21,743 nt of DNA from a virus: the IMG/VR virus record IMGVR_UViG_3300042522_001134, positions 1-21,743 of that record. One strand, given 5' to 3'. Numbering within the stretch: position 1 is the first letter of the stretch; every line of letters starts with the position of its first letter. The notes beneath the pieces are model-generated. The model was not told the DNA's origin. It ran no database searches and saw only the letters and a list, made by a program, of their open reading frames with translations. Below, piece after piece: positions 1-6,407 of the stretch. Both the position numbers and the translations under genes were made by a program.

Positions 1-101
1 ACGGATCCACCATCGGGAAGCTTGCTGAGGCTGAGGTAGCCGCCGCCACTGCTTCCGTTGCTGGTAACTGCTGCTGAGGCTGATTTGCTGAGAAAAGGCA
101 T
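1..101 (-). CDS. Unknown protein, N-terminal part only (runs off the left edge)
   Basis: Reading leftwards from an ATG at 101-99, the frame is open to the window edge and begins MPFLSKSASAAVTSN, followed by a Gly/Ser-rich stretch and GGGYLSLSKLPDGGSV. The Ser/Ala/Gly-rich start followed by a YLSLSKLPDGGSV-type segment resembles the start of a conserved cyanophage protein as I remember it, but I cannot name a function. It is divergent from the primase-helicase gene, so the two probably share a control region at 102-241. No good Shine-Dalgarno sequence is visible before the ATG. The start is supported by the continuous open frame and the sensible N-terminus only. Confidence 0.6.
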   Translation of the reverse strand, partial: MPFLSKSASAAVTSNGSSGGGYLSLSKLPDGGS

Positions 102-139
102 GGTTTTGGTGTCTTGTGTGGTCGGCTCAGTGCCAACGT

Positions 140-153
140 CTTACACAGTAACA
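140..153 (-). promoter_or_regulatory. TACTGTGTA-type site in the divergent region (operator or extended -10)
   Basis: The plus strand reads CTTACACAGTA at 140-150. On the minus strand this is TGTTACTGTGTAAG, which fits the extended -10 pattern TGnTAnnnT and lies about 40 bp before the minus-strand start at 101. The same 11 bases recur at 9460-9470, and a palindromic version lies at 9101-9115, next to a ribbon-helix-helix gene. It may be a promoter, a repressor site or both. No convincing -35 box is visible. Confidence 0.4.
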
Positions 154-180
154 CCAACTTGACCTGATGGCTACCATGAG

Positions 181-212
181 AAAACGCCCCTTCAGCGGCA
201 GCTGTTGGGGCG
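181..212 (-). terminator. Intrinsic terminator on the minus strand
   Basis: Read on the minus strand, CGCCCC (212-207) pairs with GGGGCG (190-185). An inner CAGC/GCTG pair encloses the loop TGCC, and the outer stem is followed at once by TTTT and then CTC. This is a classic Rho-independent layout for leftward transcription. It lies upstream of the leftward gene at 101 and just before the rightward primase gene. It may stop antisense transcripts from the right, or act as a structured leader for the plus-strand gene, since the hairpin also forms on that strand without a T tract. Confidence 0.5.
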
Positions 213-241
213 CGTTGAACATTCTCGTGTGAGAGTCTAAC

Positions 242-2683
242 ATGTCTCAAAGTAAGACGCAGGATCTGCTGGCTTTTGTGCGCCAGCTGCCTGTGGGATT
301 TGCTTACGCGCCGATCTATGCCAAGGGTCTGGCGATCCAGTCCGGGAAAATCTCCAAGGGCAAGACACCGCTAGAGCGCAGCCACCATCAGGTGATGGCG
401 CCCTCTGATGTTGTACTTCAGATCGAGCGGAAGCCGGATGTGTTCCAGGCGGTCGGTGTGTTCACCGGCGGTCGCAGCATGGGACTCGTGATTCTCGATG
501 TGGATCGCAATCTCAGCCGTCTCAAGAAAAAGTGGGGCGAGTCGCTGGAGGGTGCTCCAGTCATCACGTCGACCAAGGCGAACGCGGCGAAGTACCTCTT
601 TCGCGTTCCTGAGGCCCTGTGGGGCTCGGTGAAGGGTTTTGGCCTGTCAGATACCGGAGCGGGCTACGAGGTGCTCTGGGGCCGTCAGGGCGTCATCTAC
701 GGGGCTTATCCGGGCTCCAGTGATGGAAAGGCACCGGAAGGTCATTACGGCTTTGAAGGCGACCTGGAGGCGATTCCAGACGCCCCTGAGTGGTTGCTCG
801 CAGAGATGCGGGATCACGCCGGGAAGGAGATCCAGGACGGCGGGTTTATCCGCAACCGCAAGGCGCTGGATTTTTCTGATCGTGATCCAGCTGAAGTGGC
901 TGAAATTGTGCAGTCCGCACTCAAGGTGATTCCGGGGCAGGGCAATGGCAGCCGGGATCACTGGGTCAAGGTGGGCATGGCGATCCACTCGGAGTTGCCT
1001 ACTGAGCTTGGCCTCACCCTCTGGTCCGCGTGGTCTGCGGAAGATCCGGAGTTTTCCCACGAGTGGGCAGATGGCAATCCCTGCGAGGACGTTTGGAAGT
1101 CCTTTCGCAAAGGGCCGGTCAGCCTCGGCACTCTTTTTTGGATGGCCGATCAGCAGATGCCGGGTCGGCTATGGCTTGCGGAAGATCTGCGGAAAGTTGT
1201 TGCAGAAGCTGAGGGCGACAATGTCACCCGCATCCGGCAAGTAACCCTCAGTTACGCCGAAGTCATCAGCCGCGCCAAGGAAATTCAGGAGCTGGATAAC
1301 CCGGCTGAGATGGCGCACCGCATGAATGCTCTGGCGCTTGAAGCTGGTTACAGGGATGCGGGGGCTCTGGAACGGCTGCTAATCAGCCAGATCCAGTACG
1401 AACAGCGCGACGACGATATGGATATCGGCGCTCTGCTCGATAAGGAGGTCACGCTGGATTACCTGATTCCTGACCTGCTGCCGAAACCTGGTGTCGTGAT
1501 GATTCACGGCGCTGGTGGTGATGGCAAGTCCATGACTGCCTGGACACTCGCCAAACACGTTGCTAGAGGCATCCCCTTTTCCATTAGGGGCGCTGATGTT
1601 CCAGTGAAGCAGGGAAAAGTCCTGATCCTCAACGGCGATCAGTCCGAGGTGCAGGTCAAGCAGCAGATGCAGGACCTGGAACTCGGTCATAACGATCCAA
1701 TCCGCGTTGTGATGGGCTGGGACCTGAACTGGTACTTGCGCTTCGTCAAGCTTGTTGAGAAGCACCAGCCAGCCCTCGTGATCATCGATTCGATCACCGG
1801 CTGCAGCAGGGGCTCAGCGTTCGACGAAAACCGTAAGGAGTTCGCCGGCCCGCTCTATTGGCTCGCCAATAACAACGGACGCCTCTTCCCGCCCTGCACG
1901 ATCCTCGTCGTGCACCACAGCAACAAGTCCGGCGGGTTCCGGGGCACCACAGCCCTCAGGGACGCCGTAGACGAGGTCTGGAGCCTCCGTAAGCCCTCCG
2001 ATAAGGAGATGGAGCGTGTGGGCTTCTCCAGCCGCCTCATCACCGTGGAGAAGAGCCGCGCAGGCCGTGGTGGCAGCAAGCTCCTGCTGAAAATGCTCGA
2101 AGACCTCACCTTCGAGCTGAAGGACTACGTCGAGATCACCGCGGAAAGCGCCACACCCGCCTCGATCATTGATCGGGTGCTCCAGCGCCTTCGCTCTGCC
2201 GCTAAAGCCGGCGAAGGGCGCACCAGGCAGGAGCTGGATTCCGATCCGCTTTGTGGTGGCAGCGTCAAGGGAATCAAAAAGGCGCTCCAGCGCCTGGAAG
2301 CCCGCGGTTTGATTTCTAGTACAGAAGAACCGAGCACCAGAAGGGCTGGTTCCAGCGTGAAGAGATACTTCGCTCTGGTCTCGCGTGATATGTGTGAGAG
2401 AGAGTGTCCCCCTATAGCTAATTCCAGTGCTGGACTGGAAAAATTAGGGGGACAAGGGGTAGAGGTGTCCCCCTTAATTTCGGAGGTGTCCCCCATGGCT
2501 GGAGCTGGGGCTGGCGAATCCGCAGATTTAGGGGGACACGAAAATGGTTGTCCCCCTGAGACCACCTGTTCTGATGCGGGTTTTGCTCAGGGGGACACAT
2601 TTTTTGTAACCCCCCAAGAGGAGTCACGCTCTCCGGAGGAGCTTGACGCCATGCTCGATGCCGCCTCTAAGATGTGGGACTGA
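242..2683 (+). CDS. Bifunctional primase-helicase (prim-pol plus RepA-like AAA ATPase)
   Basis: This 813-residue protein probably synthesises primers and unwinds DNA at the phage origin. Residues 1 to about 190 look like a prim-pol (archaeo-eukaryotic-type primase) domain with an acidic pair in LDVDRN (D86, D88). Residues about 220-298 match a PriCT-2 type primase C-terminal domain. Residues about 405-600 form a RepA/RecA-like ATPase with Walker A GAGGDGKS (423-430), Walker B LVIIDS (D516) and a VVHHSNK segment. Residues about 639-712 resemble a winged helix. The tail after residue 720 is low-complexity and is encoded by a repeat array. The stop overlaps the next ATG (TGATG). The start ATG follows a short leader without a clear Shine-Dalgarno sequence. 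The functional class is well supported by motifs; the exact domain families are from memory. Confidence 0.88.
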   Translation: MSQSKTQDLLAFVRQLPVGFAYAPIYAKGLAIQSGKISKGKTPLERSHHQVMAPSDVVLQIERKPDVFQAVGVFTGGRSMGLVILDVDRNLSRLKKKWGESLEGAPVITSTKANAAKYLFRVPEALWGSVKGFGLSDTGAGYEVLWGRQGVIYGAYPGSSDGKAPEGHYGFEGDLEAIPDAPEWLLAEMRDHAGKEIQDGGFIRNRKALDFSDRDPAEVAEIVQSALKVIPGQGNGSRDHWVKVGMAIHSELPTELGLTLWSAWSAEDPEFSHEWADGNPCEDVWKSFRKGPVSLGTLFWMADQQMPGRLWLAEDLRKVVAEAEGDNVTRIRQVTLSYAEVISRAKEIQELDNPAEMAHRMNALALEAGYRDAGALERLLISQIQYEQRDDDMDIGALLDKEVTLDYLIPDLLPKPGVVMIHGAGGDGKSMTAWTLAKHVARGIPFSIRGADVPVKQGKVLILNGDQSEVQVKQQMQDLELGHNDPIRVVMGWDLNWYLRFVKLVEKHQPALVIIDSITGCSRGSAFDENRKEFAGPLYWLANNNGRLFPPCTILVVHHSNKSGGFRGTTALRDAVDEVWSLRKPSDKEMERVGFSSRLITVEKSRAGRGGSKLLLKMLEDLTFELKDYVEITAESATPASIIDRVLQRLRSAAKAGEGRTRQELDSDPLCGGSVKGIKKALQRLEARGLISSTEEPSTRRAGSSVKRYFALVSRDMCERECPPIANSSAGLEKLGGQGVEVSPLISEVSPMAGAGAGESADLGGHENGCPPETTCSDAGFAQGDTFFVTPQEESRSPEELDAMLDAASKMWD
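2404..2598. repeat. Iteron-like array of seven GTGTCCCCCT repeats, candidate replication origin
   Basis: Seven near-identical 9-10 bp units lie inside the 3' end of the primase-helicase gene. Plus-strand copies are at 2404-2413, 2465-2474, 2486-2495 and 2548-2557. Inverted copies (AGGGGGACA or AGGGGGACAC) are at 2446-2454, 2530-2539 and 2589-2598. Successive centres are about 42, 19, 21, 44, 18 and 41 bp apart, close to multiples of two helical turns. The units are read in different codon frames (ECPP, VSPL, LGGH, QGDT), so selection appears to act on DNA or RNA rather than protein. The last two form a 12 bp inverted repeat (TGTCCCCCTGAG and CTCAGGGGGACA), followed by TTTTTT. I saw no other copies in the window. 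Confidence 0.85.
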
Positions 2684-2955
2684 TGTTTAACAGTGAAGAG
2701 GAGGAACTCCGGTTCCTCCGCTGGGCCGAGGATTTGCACAACTACAGAGTCACCGATGTCCCCGTCTACGTGTGGAAAACAGTGACTGATTCGGATCGCT
2801 ACGGAAGGACATTCACAAGGCGCCGCAAGGTCTTTTCCCACTACGAGGTAAAAGGCTCTGGCCCTGGAATTCCAGAGCCAACGGACGAAGAGCTGGAGCA
2901 GGCCTACAAAAGGCCATGCCGTTATCGGAGGGCTGCCCGTGCTTCGCGTGCCTAA
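2683..2955 (+). CDS. Unknown small protein, 90 residues
   Basis: The ATG at 2683 shares its A with the TGA of the primase-helicase gene, so translation is likely coupled. A GTG at 2674 in the same frame is an alternative start. The protein begins MFNSEEEELRFLRW, so its N-terminus is acidic, while the C-terminal half is basic (RRRKVFSHYEVKGSG, then many Arg and Ala). It has no signal peptide or membrane segment. I do not recognise the family. Its place directly behind the replication gene suggests an early role, but nothing in the sequence defines it. Confidence 0.7.
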   Translation: MFNSEEEELRFLRWAEDLHNYRVTDVPVYVWKTVTDSDRYGRTFTRRRKVFSHYEVKGSGPGIPEPTDEELEQAYKRPCRYRRAARASRA

Positions 2956-3277
2956 CTTTTTCGTAGGGCTCATGCGGGTTGCCGCGTGGGTGTTTTGGAG
3001 ACCTCCCGTGGCCAAGCCTGAACCGCCCCAGCCGAAGCGTCCCAGGAAGCCGACACTGGGTTACAACGTCGGCGACATCCCCTTCGAGCTGTTTGCCGTG
3101 GTCCGGGTCTCCTGGTACCGCAAGGGCATCACTTACGAGGTTGAGGAGTACCAGATTGAAGAATCTGAAGACGCCGAGGCCCAGTTCCACTACGTCGTTG
3201 GCACGGCTCTCAAGCAAGGCGCTGACGTGTGCGTACTGACCCAGTACGAGCCGGAAGCCCTGGGAGTGTGTGAATAG
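2939..3277 (+). CDS. Unknown protein, about 100-112 residues
   Basis: The frame opens at GTG 2939, overlapping the previous gene by 17 bp; an in-frame ATG at 2972 gives a 101-residue product and may be the real start. The N-terminal 25 residues from the GTG are hydrophobic with aromatic residues (NFFVGLMRVAAWVFW), followed by a Pro/Lys/Arg-rich linker (PKPEPPQPKRPRKPT-like). The remainder is a mixed, acidic domain (residues about 45-112) with a VSWYRKGITYEVEEYQIEE segment. I do not recognise it. If the GTG start is used, the front could be a membrane anchor. The gene is the last before a 116 bp gap. Confidence 0.6.
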   Translation: MLRVPNFFVGLMRVAAWVFWRPPVAKPEPPQPKRPRKPTLGYNVGDIPFELFAVVRVSWYRKGITYEVEEYQIEESEDAEAQFHYVVGTALKQGADVCVLTQYEPEALGVCE

Positions 3278-3310
3278 GGTGGCCGGTGGCTGAGTTTGTA
3301 ACGGAATGCG

Positions 3311-3374
3311 ACAGCCTGCCCTTGCGGGTGGGCTGTTCGTGTGCAACACTATGAGCAAGCCCGTCAAGGCGGGC
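3311..3374. other. Two hairpins in the gap before the next small-gene cluster
   Basis: ACAGCCTGCCC (3311-3321) and GGGTGGGCTGT (3326-3336) form an 11 bp stem, with two G-T pairs, around a TTGC loop. A second stem, GCCCG (3359-3363) and CGGGC (3370-3374), follows. Neither is followed by a T tract on either strand, so these are terminator-like but not textbook intrinsic terminators. They lie between genes ending at 3277 and starting at 3394 and could be processing sites, a weak terminator or a leader structure. Confidence 0.5.
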
Positions 3375-3393
3375 CCTCCATTACTGATTAACA

Positions 3394-3636
3394 ATGAAAG
3401 ACCCATTCACAGTTCATTTCGACAGATCGAACCTCAGCCCCTGGTATTTCGCCGTCAGCTGGGGCCGCCTCATGCTTGAGCAAAAGATCCAGCAGTACAA
3501 GGACTGGGGATTCACCACCAGCTACGACGAAGTCCAGCTGGAGCGCCTGATCGACCTGGAACAGTTTCTGAAGATGACCTGGGACGAGCGTATGGACGCT
3601 CTCACAGCCGATCAAGCTGCTCAGGAGGTCAAGTGA
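3394..3636 (+). CDS. Unknown small protein, 80 residues
   Basis: The ATG at 3394 follows the hairpin region and has no visible Shine-Dalgarno sequence. The product begins MKDPFTVHFDRSNLSPWYF and is largely helical in appearance, with charged residues throughout and no membrane segment or signal peptide. It starts a compact group of four small genes whose ends overlap by a few bases. Its stop TGA overlaps the GTG of the next gene (GTGA). I do not recognise the family. Confidence comes from its natural composition and its tight junction with the next gene. Confidence 0.65.
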   Translation: MKDPFTVHFDRSNLSPWYFAVSWGRLMLEQKIQQYKDWGFTTSYDEVQLERLIDLEQFLKMTWDERMDALTADQAAQEVK

Positions 3637-3890
3637 GCCAGGTACAAAGCATTGAGGAGCTGCGTTTTGAAGGCGACCATCTTGTTGTCGATGCCGTTGT
3701 TGACGACATGGTTCTGGTCTATGCGCAGACGCACCTTGACCCGCCCGAGTGGGGCCCTGCCCTGTGCCGAGGCACCCTCTACTTTTCAGATGAAGACTTG
3801 ATCCCAGCGACCGATGCCGAACTCAGGGCCATGCTCACCCAACGGGTCGACGACTGGACTCCACTTGACACGTCTGATTGGAACGACTGA
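3633..3890 (+). CDS. Unknown small acidic protein, 85 residues
   Basis: The start is GTG 3633, sharing GTGA with the previous stop. The protein is strongly acidic, beginning MSQVQSIEELRFEGDHLVVD, and ends in WTPLDTSDWND. It has no membrane segment and no motif I recognise. An acidic, short early phage protein of this kind can be an inhibitor or DNA mimic, but that is only a possibility. The neighbouring small genes are equally unassigned. Confidence 0.65.
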   Translation: MSQVQSIEELRFEGDHLVVDAVVDDMVLVYAQTHLDPPEWGPALCRGTLYFSDEDLIPATDAELRAMLTQRVDDWTPLDTSDWND

Positions 3891-4140
3891 ATCCCGTGAG
3901 CTTCGTAACGCTCCGGACTACGACGACTGGGAAGTTGGACTAGAACCTATACCGGGAGACACTCACTGGGTCAGGATCAAAACTCTGACCCAGCTTTACA
4001 GGCACATGATCTACGTGTTCGCCACCAGCGACACGATCAGCTCCACTCAACTCGCACAGCTGGCGATCCACGAGATTCTCAAGTTGAGATTCACGGATCT
4101 CACTCGGTTACGCCAGCAAGATCCCAATTACTTCGCATGA
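3865..4140 (+). CDS. Unknown protein, about 91 residues, start uncertain
   Basis: The open frame ends at TGA 4138-4140, overlapping the next ATG (ATGA). The convincing protein-like part begins around ESRELRNAPDYDDWEVGLE. There is no ATG or GTG near the previous stop. TTG 3865 is the nearest usual start and gives MTRLIGTTESRELR with a 26 bp overlap; ATG 3814 would overlap the previous gene by 77 bp. The central part (HWVRIKTLTQLYRHMIYVF) looks like a folded alpha/beta domain. The RELRxAP stretch recurs in the next gene (LRELRSAP). No function is recognised. Confidence 0.6.
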   Translation: MTRLIGTTESRELRNAPDYDDWEVGLEPIPGDTHWVRIKTLTQLYRHMIYVFATSDTISSTQLAQLAIHEILKLRFTDLTRLRQQDPNYFA

Positions 4141-4322
4141 CTGACTGGTACGCCGACTATTACCGCCAATCGCGGGGCTACAACGACAATGATCTGCGCG
4201 AGCTGCGTAGTGCTCCACGCAAGCCCTCAACGCAGGTGCCGGACGTGTTCAAGCACAGGTTTGCTGATCCAGCTGAGTACGATGCCTGGGTCGAAGAGCG
4301 CCGCCGGGCCTACTTCGGTTAG
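4137..4322 (+). CDS. Unknown small protein, 61 residues, Tyr- and Arg-rich
   Basis: The ATG at 4137 overlaps the previous stop in ATGA. The protein begins MTDWYADYYRQSRGYNDND and contains LRELRSAP, similar to RELRNAP in the gene before it, so the two may share a short motif or a common origin. The C-terminal part (FADPAEYDAWVEERRRAYFG) looks helical and charged. There is no membrane segment. No family is recognised. Confidence 0.65.
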   Translation: MTDWYADYYRQSRGYNDNDLRELRSAPRKPSTQVPDVFKHRFADPAEYDAWVEERRRAYFG

Positions 4323-4324
4323 AT

Positions 4325-4600
4325 GTGATTCAATCCCGAATGACTGAAAACGCAATGGTGCCGTTTTACCGTTCATACCTTTTGAACGGGCGCACCGTTT
4401 ATTTGGACAAGCTGTCCGAGCTGTCCGACGCCGAATTAAACATGCTCAACATTGAGACGCTGGCTTCCCTAGAGGAAGCACGGCGCGATTACGCCGGCGT
4501 TGAAAACAAGCAAAGCGAGGAAGGTGGTTCCGTCTATCGCCGCTTGAAGGTCGCAGGTTATTTCCAGGCAGCCATCCGGCTGGAACTGGAAAATAACTGA
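4325..4600 (+). CDS. Unknown small protein, 86-91 residues
   Basis: The frame opens at GTG 4325, two bases after the previous stop; an in-frame ATG at 4340 (MTENAMVPFYRSYLLNGRTV) is an equally good start. The product has a helical middle segment (LSELSDAELNMLNIETLAS) and a charged C-terminal half. It has no signal peptide or membrane helix. It closes the small-gene cluster that starts at 3394. I do not recognise it. The 30 bp gap after it holds a possible -10-like TACACT at 4609-4614, without a -35 box. Confidence 0.62.
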   Translation: MIQSRMTENAMVPFYRSYLLNGRTVYLDKLSELSDAELNMLNIETLASLEEARRDYAGVENKQSEEGGSVYRRLKVAGYFQAAIRLELENN

Positions 4601-4630
4601 TCCTGTACTACACTGCACCCGTTCTACCTC

Positions 4631-5032
4631 ATGAACATGTACATCCTTTCCGAAGCCCAGTTCGATCAAATCAACAAAGCGCTTGAAGCTGCTCGCTTTG
4701 CTGTTGAAACCTGCCAGCACGTCTCCCTGGATCTGACTGATCCCAGCAAGACAGTGGCACTGCCTAAACTCGCCAAAGCTCCAGCTGCTAAAAAAGCGGA
4801 GTCTCAAGTCAAGACTCGTAAGACCAGCCGCAAGGGTCGGCGTGGTGTTTCTGTGCTGACTGATAGCAAGGTGATGGAGATCAAGCGCCAGCTGGCTGCC
4901 GGCGGTAAATCGGTGGGCAAGATCGCTAAGGAGTTTGGCGTTCACCCCACCACCATCAACTGCATCAAGTGGAATAAGACCTGGAAGCACATCCAGCTCC
5001 AGCAGTCCACTCCCGTTGTGGTGGTTGACTGA
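4631..5032 (+). CDS. Small helix-turn-helix DNA-binding protein
   Basis: This 133-residue protein has an N-terminal helical part (residues 1 to about 45), a basic Lys/Arg/Ala linker (residues about 48-75) and a C-terminal homeodomain-like helix-turn-helix (residues about 78-120). In the last part VMEIKRQLAAGGKSVGKIA is followed by KEFGVHPTTINCIKWNKTWK. The pattern of a GKSVGKIAKEFGV turn and a TTINCIK recognition helix is the Hin/resolvase-like type found in small phage regulators and in HNH companion domains. It likely binds DNA in the cytoplasm as a regulator. Its stop overlaps the dCTP deaminase ATG (TGATG), so they are co-translated. The target is unknown. Confidence 0.75.
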   Translation: MNMYILSEAQFDQINKALEAARFAVETCQHVSLDLTDPSKTVALPKLAKAPAAKKAESQVKTRKTSRKGRRGVSVLTDSKVMEIKRQLAAGGKSVGKIAKEFGVHPTTINCIKWNKTWKHIQLQQSTPVVVVD

Positions 5033-5547
5033 TGGGCGGTGTGCTCTGTGATCACGAGATTCATAACCTGGCGCGGCGAGGCTTGGTCTCTCCGTTTCAT
5101 CAGGAGCTGATTAACCCAGCCAGTCTCGATGTGAGACTCGGTGAGAATCTGCTGGTGGAGTTGCCCACAACAACTTCACTGATGCCGTTCTCGATTGCTG
5201 GGCACACGCAGGAAAAGCCGTTCATGCTCCAGCCGCATGAGTTCGTGCTTGCCGAAACGATGGAGGAGTTCAAGCTGCCTGACTGTGTTGCTGGGCAGCT
5301 TGCTCTCAAGTCGTCTCGTGCCAGGGAAGGGATTGAGCATCTTCTGGCCGGGTATATCGATCCCGGTTATGAGGGGCGCTTAACGCTCGAACTGCAAAAC
5401 GCTAGGTGTATGCATCCCGTGCCGTTGTGGCCCGGAATGCGCATCGCACAGATTGTGTTCCACAAAATGTCGATGCTGCCTGGCAAAAGTTACGCGCTTA
5501 CTGGGCGCTATCAAGGCGACACTGCTGTTCAGGGTTCCAGAGGATGA
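5032..5547 (+). CDS. dcd: dCTP deaminase
   Basis: The 171-residue protein converts dCTP to dUTP in the cytoplasm, feeding dTMP synthesis for phage DNA. The family signature is intact: LKSSRAREG gives S94 and R98, matching E. coli S111 and R115. IDPGYEG (109-115) and LTLELQN supply E120, matching catalytic E138. WPGMRIAQIVF (133-143) is the usual core strand, and YALTGRYQGDTAV resembles the nucleotide-closing tail. Length is slightly short of the roughly 190-residue family norm. A bifunctional deaminase/dUTPase is possible and cannot be excluded by eye. The gene is coupled to the HTH gene before it and, through ATGA, to the DUF3310 gene after it. Confidence 0.92.
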   Translation: MGGVLCDHEIHNLARRGLVSPFHQELINPASLDVRLGENLLVELPTTTSLMPFSIAGHTQEKPFMLQPHEFVLAETMEEFKLPDCVAGQLALKSSRAREGIEHLLAGYIDPGYEGRLTLELQNARCMHPVPLWPGMRIAQIVFHKMSMLPGKSYALTGRYQGDTAVQGSRG

Positions 5548-5783
5548 GCGATTCAGTTGAGCATCCCCGGCATTACACAGCTGGGAAAGTTGAGGTCATC
5601 GAGGTTCTGGAAGATTGGGTGCAGCACGCGCCAGATGCGCGGGTTGGTGCGCTCCAGTGGCAGTGCCTCAAATACCTCAGCCGGATGTGGCTGAAAAAGG
5701 ATCCTCTGGAAGATGCGATGAAATGTCGCTGGTATTTGAACAGGCTAATTAACACTTTGGCGACGGAGCCTTACCAAGACTGA
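5544..5783 (+). CDS. DUF3310 family protein (nucleotide-kinase-like annotation)
   Basis: The start is ATG 5544, sharing ATGA with the dCTP deaminase stop, and gives 79 residues. A longer frame reaching back to 5406 lies inside the deaminase gene and is rejected. The protein has the short DUF3310 pattern seen in many phages: VEHPRHYTAGKVEVIEVLED near the N-terminus, FxxxCxKYLxR-like LQWQCLKYLSRMWLKKD, and a helical end with KCRWYLNRLI. Members are often annotated as nucleotide kinases, but a biochemical function is not established to my knowledge. Its pairing with a deaminase fits a role in nucleotide supply. Confidence 0.88.
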   Translation: MSDSVEHPRHYTAGKVEVIEVLEDWVQHAPDARVGALQWQCLKYLSRMWLKKDPLEDAMKCRWYLNRLINTLATEPYQD

Positions 5784-5947
5784 TGAGGTATTGGTGGCGG
5801 ATTGTCGCCAAGGCATTAGGTGAGAAGGCGCACCAGCACAATCGGGTCGCTGATCAGGTTGCGATGGTGCGTTTTTGCATCTTGTTGGCTTACATGACAA
5901 CTAACTTTTTCATTTGCGCAGGAGTTATCAGGCACTGGAATGGCTAA
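5783..5947 (+). CDS. Small membrane protein, 54 residues
   Basis: ATG 5783 shares its A with the DUF3310 stop (TGATG), and the frame ends at TAA 5945-5947, overlapping the next gene by 8 bp. The sequence begins MRYWWRIVAKALGEKAHQHN and then has a hydrophobic stretch at residues about 29-50 (VRFCILLAYMTTNFFICAGV), ending IRHWNG. This is one transmembrane segment with a basic, amphipathic N-terminal helix. The layout and the tight overlaps on both sides make it a real gene despite its length. I recall similar short proteins in phage genomes, without known function. Confidence 0.8.
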   Translation: MRYWWRIVAKALGEKAHQHNRVADQVAMVRFCILLAYMTTNFFICAGVIRHWNG

Positions 5948-6407
5948 CAATTGCACTCACAGTTTTAGAAGAATCACGAACATCCACCAATGGAAACACA
6001 AACCACATCTGTGCACGTACAGGTTCAAGTGCAAGTACTGCGGGCATTGCTGGAATGTTTACTTTGATCGGGTTGCCAAAAAAGAGGTGCAACTGTCGCC
6101 GCGAGAGTTCCCTAATAATCAGCGCAGGATGACACCAAAAGAGGTGAAGAGGATCCTGGAGGATTGGCGGTTTGATGACACCTTGGCTAAAGCTTTAGGT
6201 ATCTCGATCCATACCGTTCAGTCGATTCGTACAGGTCGCACGTACAAGGAGTTATTTCCTGAGATTCCGCGTCGACGTGCAATGCAGAAAAAACAGGAGG
6301 GCAATGGTTGTACCAGCTGTAAGCACTGGCACGACTACTGCGATTTGGGTATTCCTGAGGCCGGAGAGGCTGGATTTTTTAAGGAGTGTTCTTGTTTTTC
6401 TGAGTAA
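5940..6407 (+). CDS. Zinc-ribbon and helix-turn-helix protein with Cys-rich C-terminus
   Basis: The 155-residue protein has three parts. Residues about 5-45 hold a zinc ribbon (CTHSF, then HLCTYRFKCKYCGHCW). Residues about 64-108 form a helix-turn-helix (MTPKEVKRILEDWRFDD, then LAKALGISIHTVQSIRTGRT). Residues about 124-153 hold a Cys cluster (CTSCKHWHDYCDLGIPEAG, then KECSC). It likely binds DNA as a regulator. The last Cys block, CxxCxHW-x-C-LGxPEaG, is closely matched by the frame at 6678-6860. The ATG at 5940 overlaps the preceding membrane-protein gene by 8 bp, and a GGAG sits about 15 bp upstream. The stop overlaps the next ATG (TAATG). Confidence 0.75.
   Translation: MANNCTHSFRRITNIHQWKHKPHLCTYRFKCKYCGHCWNVYFDRVAKKEVQLSPREFPNNQRRMTPKEVKRILEDWRFDDTLAKALGISIHTVQSIRTGRTYKELFPEIPRRRAMQKKQEGNGCTSCKHWHDYCDLGIPEAGEAGFFKECSCFSE

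Noticed and set aside
176-232. Possible 18-codon leader peptide MRKRPFSGSCWGALNILV
   Set aside because: It coincides with the terminator hairpin, has no Shine-Dalgarno sequence, and nothing else supports translation.
3351-3479. Alternative 42-codon frame MSKPVKAGPPLLINNERPIH and beyond
   Set aside because: It overlaps the better supported gene at 3394 in another frame, and its first codons are made by the hairpin sequence.
5780-5787. CTGATGAG resembling the core of a hammerhead ribozyme
   Set aside because: The matching GAAA and stem II are absent. The bases are the stop and start of two overlapping genes (TGATG).
5829-5877. Terminator-like stem (CGCACCA and TGGTGCG followed by TTTTT)
   Set aside because: It lies inside the coding sequence of the 54-residue membrane protein, has a loop of about 29 bases, and the genes on both sides are overlapped and co-transcribed.
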